The notes: generated by a model from the letters alone, not told the origin. A stretch of 64,000 nucleotides of DNA from an uncultured Prevotellaceae bacterium (GCA_902781315.1 CACZIT010000010.1:1-64000); one strand, 5' to 3'. Counted from the first letter of the stretch, positions 24,347 to 33,731 are shown. Numbers and translations: made by a program.

Positions 24347-25348
24347 ATGGAAAAAATCATGATACAAGGGCAACCATTGCCCAACATGCCTTGGGAGGAG
24401 CGGCCGGTAGGCTGCAAGGCTCCCATGTGGCGCTATAGTAAGAACCCAGTCATCCGCCGCGACCTGCTGCCGACGTCGAACAGCATCTTCAACAGTGCTG
24501 TCGTACCCTTCGGCCAAGGCTATGCCGGCGTGTTCCGCTGCGACGACACCAATCGACGCATGACGCTCCACGTGGGCTTCAGCGACGACGGCCTGGACTG
24601 GCACATCAACGAGGAAACGCTGAAGTTTGAGTGTGATAACAAGGAGATTGGCGCGTGGGTCTATGGCTACGACCCACGCGTCTGCCGCATCGACGACCGC
24701 TGGTGGGTGACCTGGTGCAACGGCTACTACGGACCGACCATCGGCATGGCATGGACACAGGACTTCAAGACGTTCCACCAAGTGGAGAACGCCTTCCTAC
24801 CCTACAACCGCAACGGCGTGCTCTTCCCACGGAAGATCAATGGCCGCTATGCCATGCTCAGCCGACCCAGCGACACAGGCCACACTGCCTTCGGCGACAT
24901 CTTCTACAGCGAGTCGCCCGACATGGAGTTCTGGGGCCATCACCGCCACGTAATGTCGCCCGCCGCCTTCGAGGAAAGTGCCTGGCAATGCATGAAGGTG
25001 GGGGCCGGACCCACGCCCATTGAGACCAGCGAGGGCTGGCTCATCTTCCACCACGGCGTGCTGCATTCGTGCAACGGCTATGTGTATGCCTTCGGTTCGG
25101 CTCTGCTCGACCTCAACGAGCCGTGGCGCGTCATCGCCCGCTCGGGTCCTTACCTCATCTCGCCGCGCGAACTCTACGAGTGCGTGGGCGACGTGCCGAA
25201 CGTCTGCTTCCCCTGTGCCGCACTGCACGACCCCGAGACCGGTCGCGTGGCCGTCTACTACGGCTGTGCCGACACCGTCACGGGTCTGGCCTTCGGCTAC
25301 ATACCTGAGATCATCGACTTCACCAAGCGCACGAACATTTGTCGCTGA
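24347..25348 (+). CDS. GH130 beta-mannoside phosphorylase
   Basis: GH130 enzymes split beta-1,4-mannosides with phosphate, giving mannose-1-phosphate. The 333-residue protein has [26 protein letters not shown] with the presumed catalytic Asp, and [19 protein letters not shown]. It has no signal peptide, so it acts in the cytoplasm on imported disaccharide. Next to GH92 and GH125 the likely substrate is beta-1,4-mannosyl-N-acetylglucosamine, as for the characterised Bacteroides enzymes of this subfamily. A mannosylglucose phosphorylase cannot be ruled out. Confidence 0.88.
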   Translation: MEKIMIQGQPLPNMPWEERPVGCKAPMWRYSKNPVIRRDLLPTSNSIFNSAVVPFGQGYAGVFRCDDTNRRMTLHVGFSDDGLDWHINEETLKFECDNKEIGAWVYGYDPRVCRIDDRWWVTWCNGYYGPTIGMAWTQDFKTFHQVENAFLPYNRNGVLFPRKINGRYAMLSRPSDTGHTAFGDIFYSESPDMEFWGHHRHVMSPAAFEESAWQCMKVGAGPTPIETSEGWLIFHHGVLHSCNGYVYAFGSALLDLNEPWRVIARSGPYLISPRELYECVGDVPNVCFPCAALHDPETGRVAVYYGCADTVTGLAFGYIPEIIDFTKRTNICR

Positions 25349-25364
25349 ACATGTAGAGAAAAAC

Positions 25365-25398
25365 AAAAAGCCTGACAGACTTGCTGCCAGGCTTTTTT
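25365..25398. terminator. Bidirectional terminator between the GH130 and pyridoxal kinase genes
   Basis: AAAAAGCCTG (25365-25374) pairs with CCAGGCTTTTTT (25387-25398), with T runs on either strand. The two genes converge here. Confidence 0.85.
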
Positions 25399-25420
25399 GT
25401 TTTTTTTCTACTGAAATGTT

Positions 25421-26242
25421 CTACTCGTCGAGCAGTGTGAGGAACTGCTCGATGAGGATACCGCGGTTTTTGTCGGCCATGTTGCGGTTGAGGCTGATGA
25501 GCTGATAGACCTTGTCCATCGTGTAGCGAGTGCTTTCGTGCAGCGACTGGCCGTTGAGCAGGCGCCCGATGAGGATGGCTGCAAAGAGGTCGCCTGTGCC
25601 GTGGAAGATGCCGGGTATCTCTTCATATTCCAGTCGGAAGTAATCGTTCTTCTCTGCATTGTAGCCCACCACGCAGTTGCGGCCTTCGCAGCGGCAACTC
25701 GTCACCAGCACCGAGCGGGCACCAATCTGCCGCACGGCGTCGAGCAGCTGGCGCGCCTCGTCCCACGTGAGGCCTTCAGGGCGAAACGTCATGCCCGTGA
25801 GCAGTGCTGCTTCGGTGTAGTTGGGGAATGTCAGGTCGGCCACGCTCACCATCTGCCGCATCAGTTCCACCTGCTTCATCGTCATGCCGTTGTAGAGTCG
25901 GCCGCCATCGCCCATCACGGGATCTACGAACACCTGCGTGCCATGCTGGCGCTGCTCGCGGCAGTAGTCCGCCACCAGGTGCACCTGCTCGTCGGTGAAC
26001 ATGCAGCCTGTGCAGATGGCATCGTGAGAAAAGCCCAACTGCTTCCATACGGGCAGCGTCTGGCGGATGAAGTCGGTGGTGTCCTGAAGGGCGAAGCGCC
26101 CGTAGTCGAACGTATTCGACACGAGGGCCGTCGGCAGGTTGAACGTGGGAAAGCCCATATAGGAGAGTACGGGAATCATGGCCCCCATGCCCACCTTGCT
26201 GTTGCCAGCCACGTCGTTGATCAGCAGTATTTGTTTTTTCAT
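25421..26242 (-). CDS. Pyridoxal/pyridoxamine kinase (PdxK/PdxY type)
   Basis: This ribokinase-fold enzyme phosphorylates B6 vitamers in the salvage of pyridoxal phosphate. The 273-residue protein has INDVAGNSKVGMGAMIP at the start, FVDPVMGDGGRLY (substrate and ATP site) in the middle and the catalytic Asp motif HGTGDLFAAIL near residue 218. The gene ends 17-20 bp from the bidirectional terminator and starts 5 bp after the CPBP protease gene, so the two form a unit. Confidence 0.88.
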   Translation of the reverse strand: MKKQILLINDVAGNSKVGMGAMIPVLSYMGFPTFNLPTALVSNTFDYGRFALQDTTDFIRQTLPVWKQLGFSHDAICTGCMFTDEQVHLVADYCREQRQHGTQVFVDPVMGDGGRLYNGMTMKQVELMRQMVSVADLTFPNYTEAALLTGMTFRPEGLTWDEARQLLDAVRQIGARSVLVTSCRCEGRNCVVGYNAEKNDYFRLEYEEIPGIFHGTGDLFAAILIGRLLNGQSLHESTRYTMDKVYQLISLNRNMADKNRGILIEQFLTLLDE

Positions 26243-26246
26243 AAGT

Positions 26247-27020
26247 TCAATACTTTTTCATTCTTGTTGCCAACTGGAAAAGTGAGGGCAGCAGGATGCA
26301 GAGCGAGAAGATCAGCGACATCCATACGGCGCGCTCATTGCCGCAGAAAAGATCGGCGAGGTGGCCGTTTGCGGCTTGTGGCAGGAGGTTGTAGACAACG
26401 TACACGATGGAGTTGTTCACCCAGTGCAGAGCCAGACCGGGCACAATGCTGTTGGTACGATAGTACATCCAGCCCAACAGCAGCCCCAGTAGCGTGGCAT
26501 GCAGGAATTGAGCCCAGTTGCCATGCACGGCGCCGAACAGCAGAGCTGACAGCAGGATGGGCAGCCAGTGCCAACGCTCGTCGCAGGCTTGCAGCAGTCG
26601 GCGTAGGATGGCTCCGCGAAACACCATCTCTTCGGCCAGAGGGGCCAGCAGGCCGATAACGACATAGCCTACCGGGCTGCTCAGGATTTGCTCGAACATC
26701 TGCTTCATGGCATCGCTCATGTCCACGCCCATCTGTTCCTGCAGCCACTCCGAGGGAATGATTGTGCCGAATGCCAGCACGACGGTCCAGAAAAGCACGC
26801 CCCATGGGCGGCGGCGAATGTAAGTGCGCGAGAACGGTGACCAGCGCATGCACATGAACAGGGCGATGGTGAGGACGCTGGATACGGCCGACACCACGGT
26901 CACTGATGCGCCGAGAGGTGTCAGGATGGCATTGGCGGCAAATTGTATCAGAATGAATGCTATCAGATAGTATAATGCATCCAATAGTGCCGAAACGATT
27001 TTATTCTTTATCATTATCAT
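26247..27020 (-). CDS. CPBP (CAAX-type) intramembrane metalloprotease
   Basis: This polytopic membrane protein of about 257 residues has the three CPBP motifs: EEMVFRGAILRRL, FGAVHGNWAQF and HWVNNS. These supply the glutamates and histidines of the metal site. In bacteria such proteins process or modify membrane proteins, often without a known substrate. The frame is open to a TTG at 27041, but the ATG at 27020 (MIMIKNK) gives a more normal start. It precedes the pyridoxal kinase gene closely. Confidence 0.85.
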   Translation of the reverse strand: MIMIKNKIVSALLDALYYLIAFILIQFAANAILTPLGASVTVVSAVSSVLTIALFMCMRWSPFSRTYIRRRPWGVLFWTVVLAFGTIIPSEWLQEQMGVDMSDAMKQMFEQILSSPVGYVVIGLLAPLAEEMVFRGAILRRLLQACDERWHWLPILLSALLFGAVHGNWAQFLHATLLGLLLGWMYYRTNSIVPGLALHWVNNSIVYVVYNLLPQAANGHLADLFCGNERAVWMSLIFSLCILLPSLFQLATRMKKY

Positions 27021-27039
27021 ACTTCTATAGTGTCGATTC

Positions 27040-27150
27040 AATGCGCCTGTGGCGCGGTTTATGGTGCTGCTTCGCAGCGGTTCTTTCTCCGCTTCGCTAC
27101 GAAAGCGCCCCTGCGGGTCGAGCGGAGAGGCGCCTGCGGCGCGGTTGAGA
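27040..27150. repeat. GC-rich repeat cluster in the CPBP / HAD-RibF gap
   Basis: GCGCCTGYGGCGCGGTT occurs near 27044 and again near 27130. Between them, 27079-27107 (starting GGTTCTTTCTCC) matches the complement of 34530-34569 with about two mismatches. No gene is seen in this gap. Confidence 0.55.
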
Positions 27151-27190
27151 AAAATTGAGAAAGTTTTTTCTTCGTTTTACCTCTTATCTT

Positions 27191-28726
27191 TTACCTCTTA
27201 CCTGTCACCTCTGCGCGATCGGCTTCCAGTTGATGGCGCAGGTCGTCGGGCGAGGCAAACGTGCGTTCCTCGCGGATGCGTTTCAGGAAGGTCACGGTGA
27301 TGGATTTATCGTAGAGGTCGCCGTCGAAGTCCAGCAGGTGAGCTTCCAGCGACAGTTTGCTACCGCCATAGGTGGGACGTGTGCCGATGTTCATCATGCC
27401 TTGCCAAGTTGTGCTCATCCCCTCCACGGAAACCTCCACGGCATATACACCGGCGGCAGGAATCAGCGTCTTCACGCTTGCGGGGTCGATGTTGGCTGTG
27501 GGAAAGCCCAGACGATGGCCTTCCTCGAACCCATGTACCACGCGGCCGACGATGGAGTAGGGGCGTCCCAGCAACCGGGTTGCCTGAGCCACGTCGCCCT
27601 CGCTCAGCGCGCCGCGAATGGCCGATGACGAAGCACTTCCCGCCGTTTCCTTCAGCGGCGGAAGGCTTATCACCTCGATGCCCAGTTGACGACCGTAGTC
27701 CACGTAGTCGTCGAATCCCTCGTTGCTTTCGCGCGAGCGGTGGCCGAAGCGATTGTCGTAGCCCGTCATAAGCACCTTCACTCCCAACTGGTCGCGCAGC
27801 ACGGTCCGCATGAAGTCGCGAGCCGACAGTTGGGCCATCGCTTGGTCGAAGTGCAGCACCTCACAACGGTCGGCGCCAGCCTCCAGAATCAGTCGGCGAG
27901 CCTCGTCGCGCGTGGTCAGCAGTTGTGTCTTCTTCTGCTGTGAAGGATTCGCACAGCGTGCTACTACCTCGCGCGGATGAGTGTCGAGGGTGACAACCAC
28001 GGCCTCCAACCCTCGCCGGCGTGCCTCTTCTGCCATGTGGCTGATCACGAACTGATGGCCACGGTGAACGCCATCGAAGAAACCTATGGTGGCTACGCAG
28101 CCCGTAGGTTTGAAGAGATGGGAAAGCGGAGAGAGCGGCGACGTCAGCCACGCGTCGATGTCGGTATTCAGAAACGTCTGGATGCCCAGCGTGCCGGCCG
28201 TGGCGATGTTGTCGCGGTTGTCATCGATGAAAAGTGTATCTTCGGCTTTGATACCCGCCTGGCTCAGCACCTCCTCGAAGATGCGCACATCGGGTTTGGC
28301 CAGTTTCATTTCGTAAGAAAGGAAAACGCGTTCGAAGACATGCTGCATGTCGCTTGGAAACAATTCGTTCAGACAGTGTTGCCAGTGCATGTCGTTGGTG
28401 TTGCTCAGGAGGAAGAGGCGGTATCCGCGCTGCTGCAGCAGTCGCAGACCGCGTGCCCGTTCAGCCGAGACTGGTGTCAGCAGCAGGTTCCACGCCCTCA
28501 CAATCTCGTCGTCGGAGGCTGTCGTGCCCGTCATGCTGCGCACCTCGTCGCAATAGTCGGCTGTCGTGCTGAGGCCCAGTTCGATGCGGTAGAAGAGATC
28601 CTCTGTGCGGTGTTCGATGATGTAGTCGGCCACCTGTTCGCAGCCCATGGCCTGATAGGCCTCAATGCTGCGCTTGCCGTCGAACCCCACCAGTACGCCG
28701 CCCAGGTCGAAAATGATGTTCTTCAT
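27191..28726 (-). CDS. ribF: HAD phosphatase fused to bifunctional riboflavin kinase/FAD synthetase
   Basis: Residues 1-200 are a HAD-IA phosphatase: FDLGGVL (nucleophile), LLSNTN, KLAKPDVRIF and LFIDDNRDN. From about residue 210 a complete RibF follows: ATIGFFDGVHRGHQF (FAD synthetase nucleotide site), a middle SASSSAIRGAL segment, then the riboflavin kinase part with GHRLGFPTANI and NIGTRPTYGG. Normal RibF has about 310 residues and no HAD domain; here both are in one 511-residue frame with no internal stop. The HAD part could dephosphorylate FMN or a riboflavin precursor, but this is inference. The plant enzyme AtFMN/FHy also fuses a HAD FMN hydrolase to riboflavin kinase. The ATG overlaps the stop of the upstream gene. 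Confidence 0.9.
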   Translation of the reverse strand: MKNIIFDLGGVLVGFDGKRSIEAYQAMGCEQVADYIIEHRTEDLFYRIELGLSTTADYCDEVRSMTGTTASDDEIVRAWNLLLTPVSAERARGLRLLQQRGYRLFLLSNTNDMHWQHCLNELFPSDMQHVFERVFLSYEMKLAKPDVRIFEEVLSQAGIKAEDTLFIDDNRDNIATAGTLGIQTFLNTDIDAWLTSPLSPLSHLFKPTGCVATIGFFDGVHRGHQFVISHMAEEARRRGLEAVVVTLDTHPREVVARCANPSQQKKTQLLTTRDEARRLILEAGADRCEVLHFDQAMAQLSARDFMRTVLRDQLGVKVLMTGYDNRFGHRSRESNEGFDDYVDYGRQLGIEVISLPPLKETAGSASSSAIRGALSEGDVAQATRLLGRPYSIVGRVVHGFEEGHRLGFPTANIDPASVKTLIPAAGVYAVEVSVEGMSTTWQGMMNIGTRPTYGGSKLSLEAHLLDFDGDLYDKSITVTFLKRIREERTFASPDDLRHQLEADRAEVTGKR

Positions 28727-29517
28727 TCCTCAATATTCCTTTGTACGCGGTCGTAGAACTGTTCCACCACCTTCAGCATCTCAGCTGGCAGGAAGTCCAG
28801 TGCGCGGTCGGCCAGCGCGTCGGGAATCTCGTAGCAAGCCTCGGCCATCGAGCAGGCGATGGCGCCCTTTGTGTCGGTGTCGCCTTGTGCCATGATGGCA
28901 TTGCGCAGCGTACCCTCGAAGTCCTCGGCGTCCAGGAAGCAACGCAGTGCCCAGGGTACCGTCTCCTGGCACGTTGAGTCGAAGTGTCCCAGGCCGCCGA
29001 TGCGCATGACGTCCTTCAGGGGGGGCAGCGAGTAGCCGAAATTCTTCACCACGGCACTCTCTATCTCGTCCTTCGTCAGCCTGCACGTGCGCAGCCAGTA
29101 TATGACCGCAGCCACACACTGGGCACCTCTGATGCCTTCCTCGTGGCAGTGGCTCACCTCGGCACTCATCTTGGCCTGCTGCAGCACATCATGATAGTCG
29201 CCGAAGAGCCAGCCCACACTGCTCACGCGCATCGCTGAGCCGTTGCCGAACGATGCCTGCGGCAAGTGGTTGCGCTCGCCCAGCCAGTGCAGGAACATGC
29301 CTCCGTAGCCACCCTTCGGATTGGGGTAGCGGTGGCACCAGTCTACCAATGAGTCTTTGAAATCACGTCCGTTGAGAATTGCATCGGCAATGGCAACGGT
29401 ACAAATCGTATCGTCGGTGAAGTCGCTGTCTTCCGTGAAGAGTTCAAAACCTTCCGTGGGCTTTTCGTCGAATTCGAATCGCGACCCAACAATGTCTCCA
29501 ATAATTGCTCCTAACAT
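28723..29517 (-). CDS. ADP-ribosylglycohydrolase family protein
   Basis: The 264-residue protein has the paired metal motifs of the family: GAIIGDIVGSRFE and DFTDDTICT at the N terminus, and GDTDTKGAIACSMAEA near the C terminus. Such enzymes remove ADP-ribose from proteins, nucleic acids or small molecules, or hydrolyse related glycosides. The substrate is not predictable here. The stop overlaps the start of the HAD-RibF gene by 4 bp (ATGA), so the two are coupled, a possible hint of a shared link to nucleotide or flavin metabolism. Confidence 0.85.
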   Translation of the reverse strand: MLGAIIGDIVGSRFEFDEKPTEGFELFTEDSDFTDDTICTVAIADAILNGRDFKDSLVDWCHRYPNPKGGYGGMFLHWLGERNHLPQASFGNGSAMRVSSVGWLFGDYHDVLQQAKMSAEVSHCHEEGIRGAQCVAAVIYWLRTCRLTKDEIESAVVKNFGYSLPPLKDVMRIGGLGHFDSTCQETVPWALRCFLDAEDFEGTLRNAIMAQGDTDTKGAIACSMAEACYEIPDALADRALDFLPAEMLKVVEQFYDRVQRNIEE

Positions 29518-29541
29518 AGTTTTTTCTTTTCCTTTCCCCTG

Positions 29542-29613
29542 TACTCCCTCCGAGAATCGAACTCGGATCTAATCTTTAGGAGAGACTTGTTCTATCCATT
29601 GAACTAAGGGAGC
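29542..29613 (-). tRNA. tRNA-Arg (anticodon CCT)
   Basis: The minus strand folds as a cloverleaf: acceptor GCTCCCT with AGGGAGT (last pair G-T), D stem GTTC/GAAC, anticodon stem AGTCT/AGATT with loop CTCCTAA giving anticodon CCT, and T arm CCGAG-TTCGATT-CTCGG. CCA is not encoded. It reads AGG codons. A TACCTTTG -7 box lies about 30 bp upstream (29643-29650). Confidence 0.93.
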
Positions 29614-29642
29614 CCATCTGCTTTTTTTGACCTAAGCGACTG

Positions 29643-29650
29643 CAAAGGTA
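29643..29650 (-). promoter_or_regulatory. tRNA-Arg promoter -7 box
   Basis: The minus strand reads TACCTTTG, 30 bp upstream of the mature tRNA 5' end. Just beyond it (29661-29688) is a 7-nt tandem repeat, TTTAAAG/TTCAAAG x4, with a GANGTTAAA 9-nt pair after it. Confidence 0.6.
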
Positions 29651-29735
29651 CGAAAAATAGTTTAAAGTTCAAAGTTCAGCGTTCAAAGTTTTTGGCTGAA
29701 GACGTTAAAGATGTTAAAGAAGGGGGAATCCCTTG

Positions 29736-32333
29736 CTATTCATCCATGCCGCCTCCTTGGTTGCCGAAGCCACCGTTGTTGTCGTCGCCATTGCCAGGAC
29801 GGTCCTGGCCTTCCTCGCCTTCACGCAGTTTGGGCTTCATGTTGCCGAAGTTGTAGGTGAGCGTGAAGTTCACGGTGCGCGATCGCCGGCGGTTCAGCTG
29901 GTGGCGCAGGAAGGTGTCGCTCTCGGTGATGTTCTCCCAGCGGCGCGAGTCGAGCACGTCGCGGCACGAGATGGCCAGCATGAGCTTCTTGTCGAAGAAG
30001 TGCTTGCGCAGTCCGAAGTCCAGTCCGTAGGCGGGTTTGCGATAGCCTTGCGTGATGACCTGACGCGAGCGGTAGTTGCCCGTGAGCTGTATGGAGAGGT
30101 CGTAGGGCAGGATGATCGAGGCTATCATGCGGGCGTTCCACGTGAAGCGGCTCTGTTCCTCGCCCGTGACGGTCTGGCCGTCTATGTTGTAGGTGAACCC
30201 ATTCAGCTTGTAGTAGTAGGTATTGGCCGACGTGGTGAGGTCGAGGAAGCGGAAGAGTTTGTTCTTCACCGTCAGTTCCAGACCCGACGAGAGGCTCTTG
30301 GCCACGTTCTTCGTGGTGGAGTAGAACAGCCCGTCGTTGGGATTCTGCCAGTTGATGCGCTGCATGACGTCGCTTGTGGGGCGGTAGTAGGCCGAAATCA
30401 TCATCGAGTGTTCGGTCCACGTCTTCAGGTAGTTCAGCGAGAAGGAGTTGGAGAACTCCGGCGTCAGTTCGGGGTTGCCGAACGAGACGGTGGTGGCGTC
30501 GCGCGTGTCGCGGAAGGAATTCAGCTGTCCGCCCCAGGGTCGGCGCAGTCGGCGCGTGTAGTTCAGTTGCAGCTGGTCGTTGTCGGTCAGTTGATAGGAG
30601 AGGAACACCGAGGGGAACAGCTGGAAATAGTCCTTCTTGAATGCTGTGGGAGCCGTTATTTCGTTACCTTGCCCCCCTGCTGCTTTTTCACCGTGCTCCT
30701 GCTCCCAGTCGTAGCTCTCCGTGTCGACGCGCCAGTACTCGCCGCGCAGTCCGCCCATCACGCCGAAGCGTCCGAACTTCAGCGTGGCGGTGGCATAGAG
30801 GGCGTGCACGTCCATGTCGTAGATGAAGCGGTTGAAGTAGAGCCTGTCTTCCACGGCGGCGCGGCCGTCCCAGTATTGGTTGTCGATGAATGACTCCTGC
30901 GGCGTGTTCTCATGCGAGAAGCGAGCCTGATAGCCGGCCTGCAGCTGGAAGGTTTCTGAGACGGGGTTCTCGTAGTCCAGCTTCACCTCCCACGTGCGGT
31001 TGTTCATGTGCATGGGGCGGCTCTGGTAGCTGTACCGGGTGGCTGAGGGCTGCGACGGGGTCGCAGCATACACGACCGTGGAGTCCTGGTAGAAGTTGTC
31101 GTTGTCGGCCTTCCAGCGGTGGAAGTCGACGGTGAAGTCCAGGTAGTGGCGGTCGGTGAACGAGTGGCGGTAGTTCAGTTCGGTGTAGAACATCTGCATG
31201 TCGCCGCGCGAGCGCGTCAGTCGCGTCATCACCTGCGACGGCTGCAGGGCAGCGAAGTCATAGTCCTGGAAGGTGGAAGCGTCGAGGCTCCCGGCCTCGT
31301 CGAGCGAACCATAGTAATAAGGTGTCAGTCCGCGGTCGTTGTGGCCGCCCTTCATGAACATGCCCGAGAGCGAAAAGTCGTCCTTCTTCGTGGCGTGCAG
31401 CGTCACGCCGGCACGACTGAAGAGGTTGTTGCCGCGGTTGGAGTTCTCGCCCCGGTACCATTGATACTGATTGGTCTTCGTGAACACCTGCTCGCTCTCG
31501 CTGCGCCCCTTGCCCTCGCGGTGGCGATAGCCAACGTTGGCATAGGCATCCAGGAGCGGCGAGTTGTAGTTGATGTTGAAACTGGTGTTGGCACCGCCGC
31601 GCGTGTTAGCGCCTGCCTGCAGCGAGCCGTAGTAGCCCGGCTTCAGGTCTTTCTTCAGCACGATGTTGATGATGCCGGCCGAGCCTTCAGCTGAGAACTT
31701 TGCCGAGGGATTGTCGATGACCTCAATGCGCTCGATGCTCTCGGCAGGCAACTGCTGCAGTATCTGCGCGCGGTTGTCGGCGGTCAGTCCGCTGGCCTTG
31801 CCGTTGATCCACACCTCCACGCTCGAGTTGCCGCGCAGCGACACGTTGCCGTCGTTGTCAACCTCCACCGAGGGGATGTTTTCCAGCGCCTCCGATGCCG
31901 ACTGGCCCGCGTTGGTGACCAGTTGCGACACGTCGAACGACTTGCGGTCCACCTCCAGCTTCATCGACGAGCGCTGCCCCGTGACGGTGACCTCCTTCAG
32001 CTGTCGGGCCTCCTCGCTGAGGTAGATGGTGGGCAGGTGGTGTGCGTGGTTGCGGTCGCTGATCTGCACGTTTCGCTCGTAGGGCTTATAGCCCACGAAA
32101 GAGAGTTGAAGCGTGTAGTTGCCGTTCGGCAGCTGGTCTACGGTGAAGGCTCCCTCGGTGTCGGTCACGACGCCGCGCACCAGGTCGTCGGTGCCCTGGC
32201 GAACCACTTTCACGGCCACGAAGCCCAGCGGTTCGCTGGTTTGCCGGTCGACAACCTTTCCTTTTATCAGTCCTTGTGCTGCTGCTGCCGTTGTTCCCAG
32301 CAAGAGCAGCATGAATAGAATGAATCGGTTCAT
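29736..32333 (-). CDS. Outer-membrane beta-barrel protein of the TonB-dependent receptor type
   Basis: The 865-residue protein has a signal peptide (1-19), a carboxypeptidase-regulatory-like beta sandwich (about 22-105: IKGKVVDRQTSEPLGFVAVK), a plug domain (about 115-220: SLRGNSSVEVWINGKASGL; ESIERIEVIDNPSAKF) and a long beta-barrel region. The last residues are Gly/Asn/Asp-rich (NNGGFGNQGGGMDE). This is the outer-membrane-beta-barrel subgroup of TonB-dependent receptors that lacks a SusD partner, and none is nearby. Cargo is unknown. A GNEITAP stretch in the barrel coincides with two units of the 8-nt GTAACAAG-type repeat (30657-30672). Confidence 0.85.
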   Translation of the reverse strand: MNRFILFMLLLLGTTAAAAQGLIKGKVVDRQTSEPLGFVAVKVVRQGTDDLVRGVVTDTEGAFTVDQLPNGNYTLQLSFVGYKPYERNVQISDRNHAHHLPTIYLSEEARQLKEVTVTGQRSSMKLEVDRKSFDVSQLVTNAGQSASEALENIPSVEVDNDGNVSLRGNSSVEVWINGKASGLTADNRAQILQQLPAESIERIEVIDNPSAKFSAEGSAGIINIVLKKDLKPGYYGSLQAGANTRGGANTSFNINYNSPLLDAYANVGYRHREGKGRSESEQVFTKTNQYQWYRGENSNRGNNLFSRAGVTLHATKKDDFSLSGMFMKGGHNDRGLTPYYYGSLDEAGSLDASTFQDYDFAALQPSQVMTRLTRSRGDMQMFYTELNYRHSFTDRHYLDFTVDFHRWKADNDNFYQDSTVVYAATPSQPSATRYSYQSRPMHMNNRTWEVKLDYENPVSETFQLQAGYQARFSHENTPQESFIDNQYWDGRAAVEDRLYFNRFIYDMDVHALYATATLKFGRFGVMGGLRGEYWRVDTESYDWEQEHGEKAAGGQGNEITAPTAFKKDYFQLFPSVFLSYQLTDNDQLQLNYTRRLRRPWGGQLNSFRDTRDATTVSFGNPELTPEFSNSFSLNYLKTWTEHSMMISAYYRPTSDVMQRINWQNPNDGLFYSTTKNVAKSLSSGLELTVKNKLFRFLDLTTSANTYYYKLNGFTYNIDGQTVTGEEQSRFTWNARMIASIILPYDLSIQLTGNYRSRQVITQGYRKPAYGLDFGLRKHFFDKKLMLAISCRDVLDSRRWENITESDTFLRHQLNRRRSRTVNFTLTYNFGNMKPKLREGEEGQDRPGNGDDNNGGFGNQGGGMDE

Positions 32334-32373
32334 ATTTTTTTGTCTGTCTGAATCATTTAGTTAAGCAATATAG

Positions 32374-32450
32374 TTTGTTTTGTCGGGGAAAATGACTTGT
32401 TTTGCTTTAGAAATTAACTTATTTTGCTTTGGAAATTAACTTGTTTTGCA
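32374..32450. repeat. 22-nt period intergenic array 2
   Basis: TTTGTTTTGT, CTTGTTTTGC, CTTATTTTGC and CTTGTTTTGC start at 32374, 32396, 32418 and 32440, exactly 22 nt apart, each followed by a part ending GAAAATGA or GAAATTAA. It lies between the M16 peptidase gene and the outer-membrane protein gene. The unit is clearly related to that of array 1. Confidence 0.8.
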
Positions 32451-32486
32451 GAATCACGACGCAGGTCTCAGCCGGCAACGCGGCGG

Positions 32487-33731
32487 CTATTCGATGATGA
32501 GCGTGCTGAGACGCTCGGGCGCGAAGAACTCGCATGCCACGCTGTGCATCTGTTCGGCCGTGACGGCATCTATCTGCCGGAACAGCAGTTCGATGTCGCG
32601 CTCGCGACCGTCGTAGAGGAAACTCTTTCCGAAGTCCAGCGCAAACTGCTCGCGGTTGTCGGTGGCTACGCCAATCTGTCCCTTCAGCTGCTGCTTGGCA
32701 GCGCGCAGTTGCTGCGGGCTGAGCGGCGCCTGTAGGAGGCGGTTCAGTTCGCGTCTGACCAATCGTTGGCAGCGGTCTACGTCGTCGTGGTCGCAGCCGA
32801 AGTAGATGCCCCACGTGCCCGTGTCGCCATAGCTGACGAGGGTGCTCTCGACGGTGTAGACCAGTCCGTGGCGCTCGCGCAGGGCAATGTTCAGCCGTGC
32901 GTTCATGCCCGGTCCGCCCAGGATGTTGTTGAGCAGATAGAGCGGCATGCGCCGTTCGTCGGCAAAGGGGAACGTCGGACAGCCCATCATGACGTGCGCC
33001 TGATGGGTGTCCATGTGGATGGTGCGGGCCCCGCCATGACTCTTCCTCAAGGGGAGGGAGGTTGGCGTGTTTGTGCTGTTGGGTTTTGGGGATTCTTGCG
33101 GTGAGGGGACGGCGGGAATGGCTTTTTCGAGCATCCTGAGCAGCCGCGGGAAACTGATGTTGCCATAGGCGAAGAATACCGCGTTGTCGGGGCGGTACCA
33201 GCGGCGGGCGAAGCGCTGCAGGTCGTCGTGGGTGAAGCTGCGCACGCGCTCCTCGGTGCCCAGGATGTTGTGGCCCAGCGGGTGTCCGCTGAAGAGCATG
33301 TTCTCGAACTCGTCGAAGATGAGTTCCGAGGGCGTGTCGTTGTAGCTCTCTATCTCCTCGCACACCACCGTTTTCTCGCGCTCCAGTTCTTCGGCCGGAT
33401 ACTGGCTGAAGAAGACGATGTCCGACAGCAGGTCGACGGCGCGCGTGGCATGCTCGGCCAGAATGGCAGCATAATAGGTGGTGGTCTCCTTCGTGGTGAA
33501 GGCGTTCAGGTCGCCTCCCACGCGCTCCAGATGGTTGATGACCTGCATGGCCGATCGGCGGCACGTGCCCTTGAAGGTCATGTGTTCGCAGAGGTGGGCC
33601 AGTCCCTCCTCGCCCTGTTGCTCGTGGCGGGTGCCGGCGGCAATCTGGTAGCCGCAGTAGAGCACGCGCGAGTCGTGAGGCAGATGGATGACGCGCAGTC
33701 CGTTGGGCAGTGTTGCTGTATTGTAGTTCAT
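32487..33731 (-). CDS. M16 family zinc peptidase (pitrilysin-like)
   Basis: The 414-residue protein has the inverted zinc motif HLCEH (residues 46-50), a downstream Glu in VVCEEIESYNDTPSE, and in the C-terminal half GGPGMNARLNIALRERHGLVY, where M16 peptidases carry the Arg/Tyr pair of the non-catalytic half. No signal peptide is seen, so it is probably cytoplasmic. Such short bacterial M16 proteins degrade peptides or process precursors. Its -7 box is at 33752-33759, divergent from the next gene. Confidence 0.9.
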   Translation of the reverse strand: MNYNTATLPNGLRVIHLPHDSRVLYCGYQIAAGTRHEQQGEEGLAHLCEHMTFKGTCRRSAMQVINHLERVGGDLNAFTTKETTTYYAAILAEHATRAVDLLSDIVFFSQYPAEELEREKTVVCEEIESYNDTPSELIFDEFENMLFSGHPLGHNILGTEERVRSFTHDDLQRFARRWYRPDNAVFFAYGNISFPRLLRMLEKAIPAVPSPQESPKPNSTNTPTSLPLRKSHGGARTIHMDTHQAHVMMGCPTFPFADERRMPLYLLNNILGGPGMNARLNIALRERHGLVYTVESTLVSYGDTGTWGIYFGCDHDDVDRCQRLVRRELNRLLQAPLSPQQLRAAKQQLKGQIGVATDNREQFALDFGKSFLYDGRERDIELLFRQIDAVTAEQMHSVACEFFAPERLSTLIIE

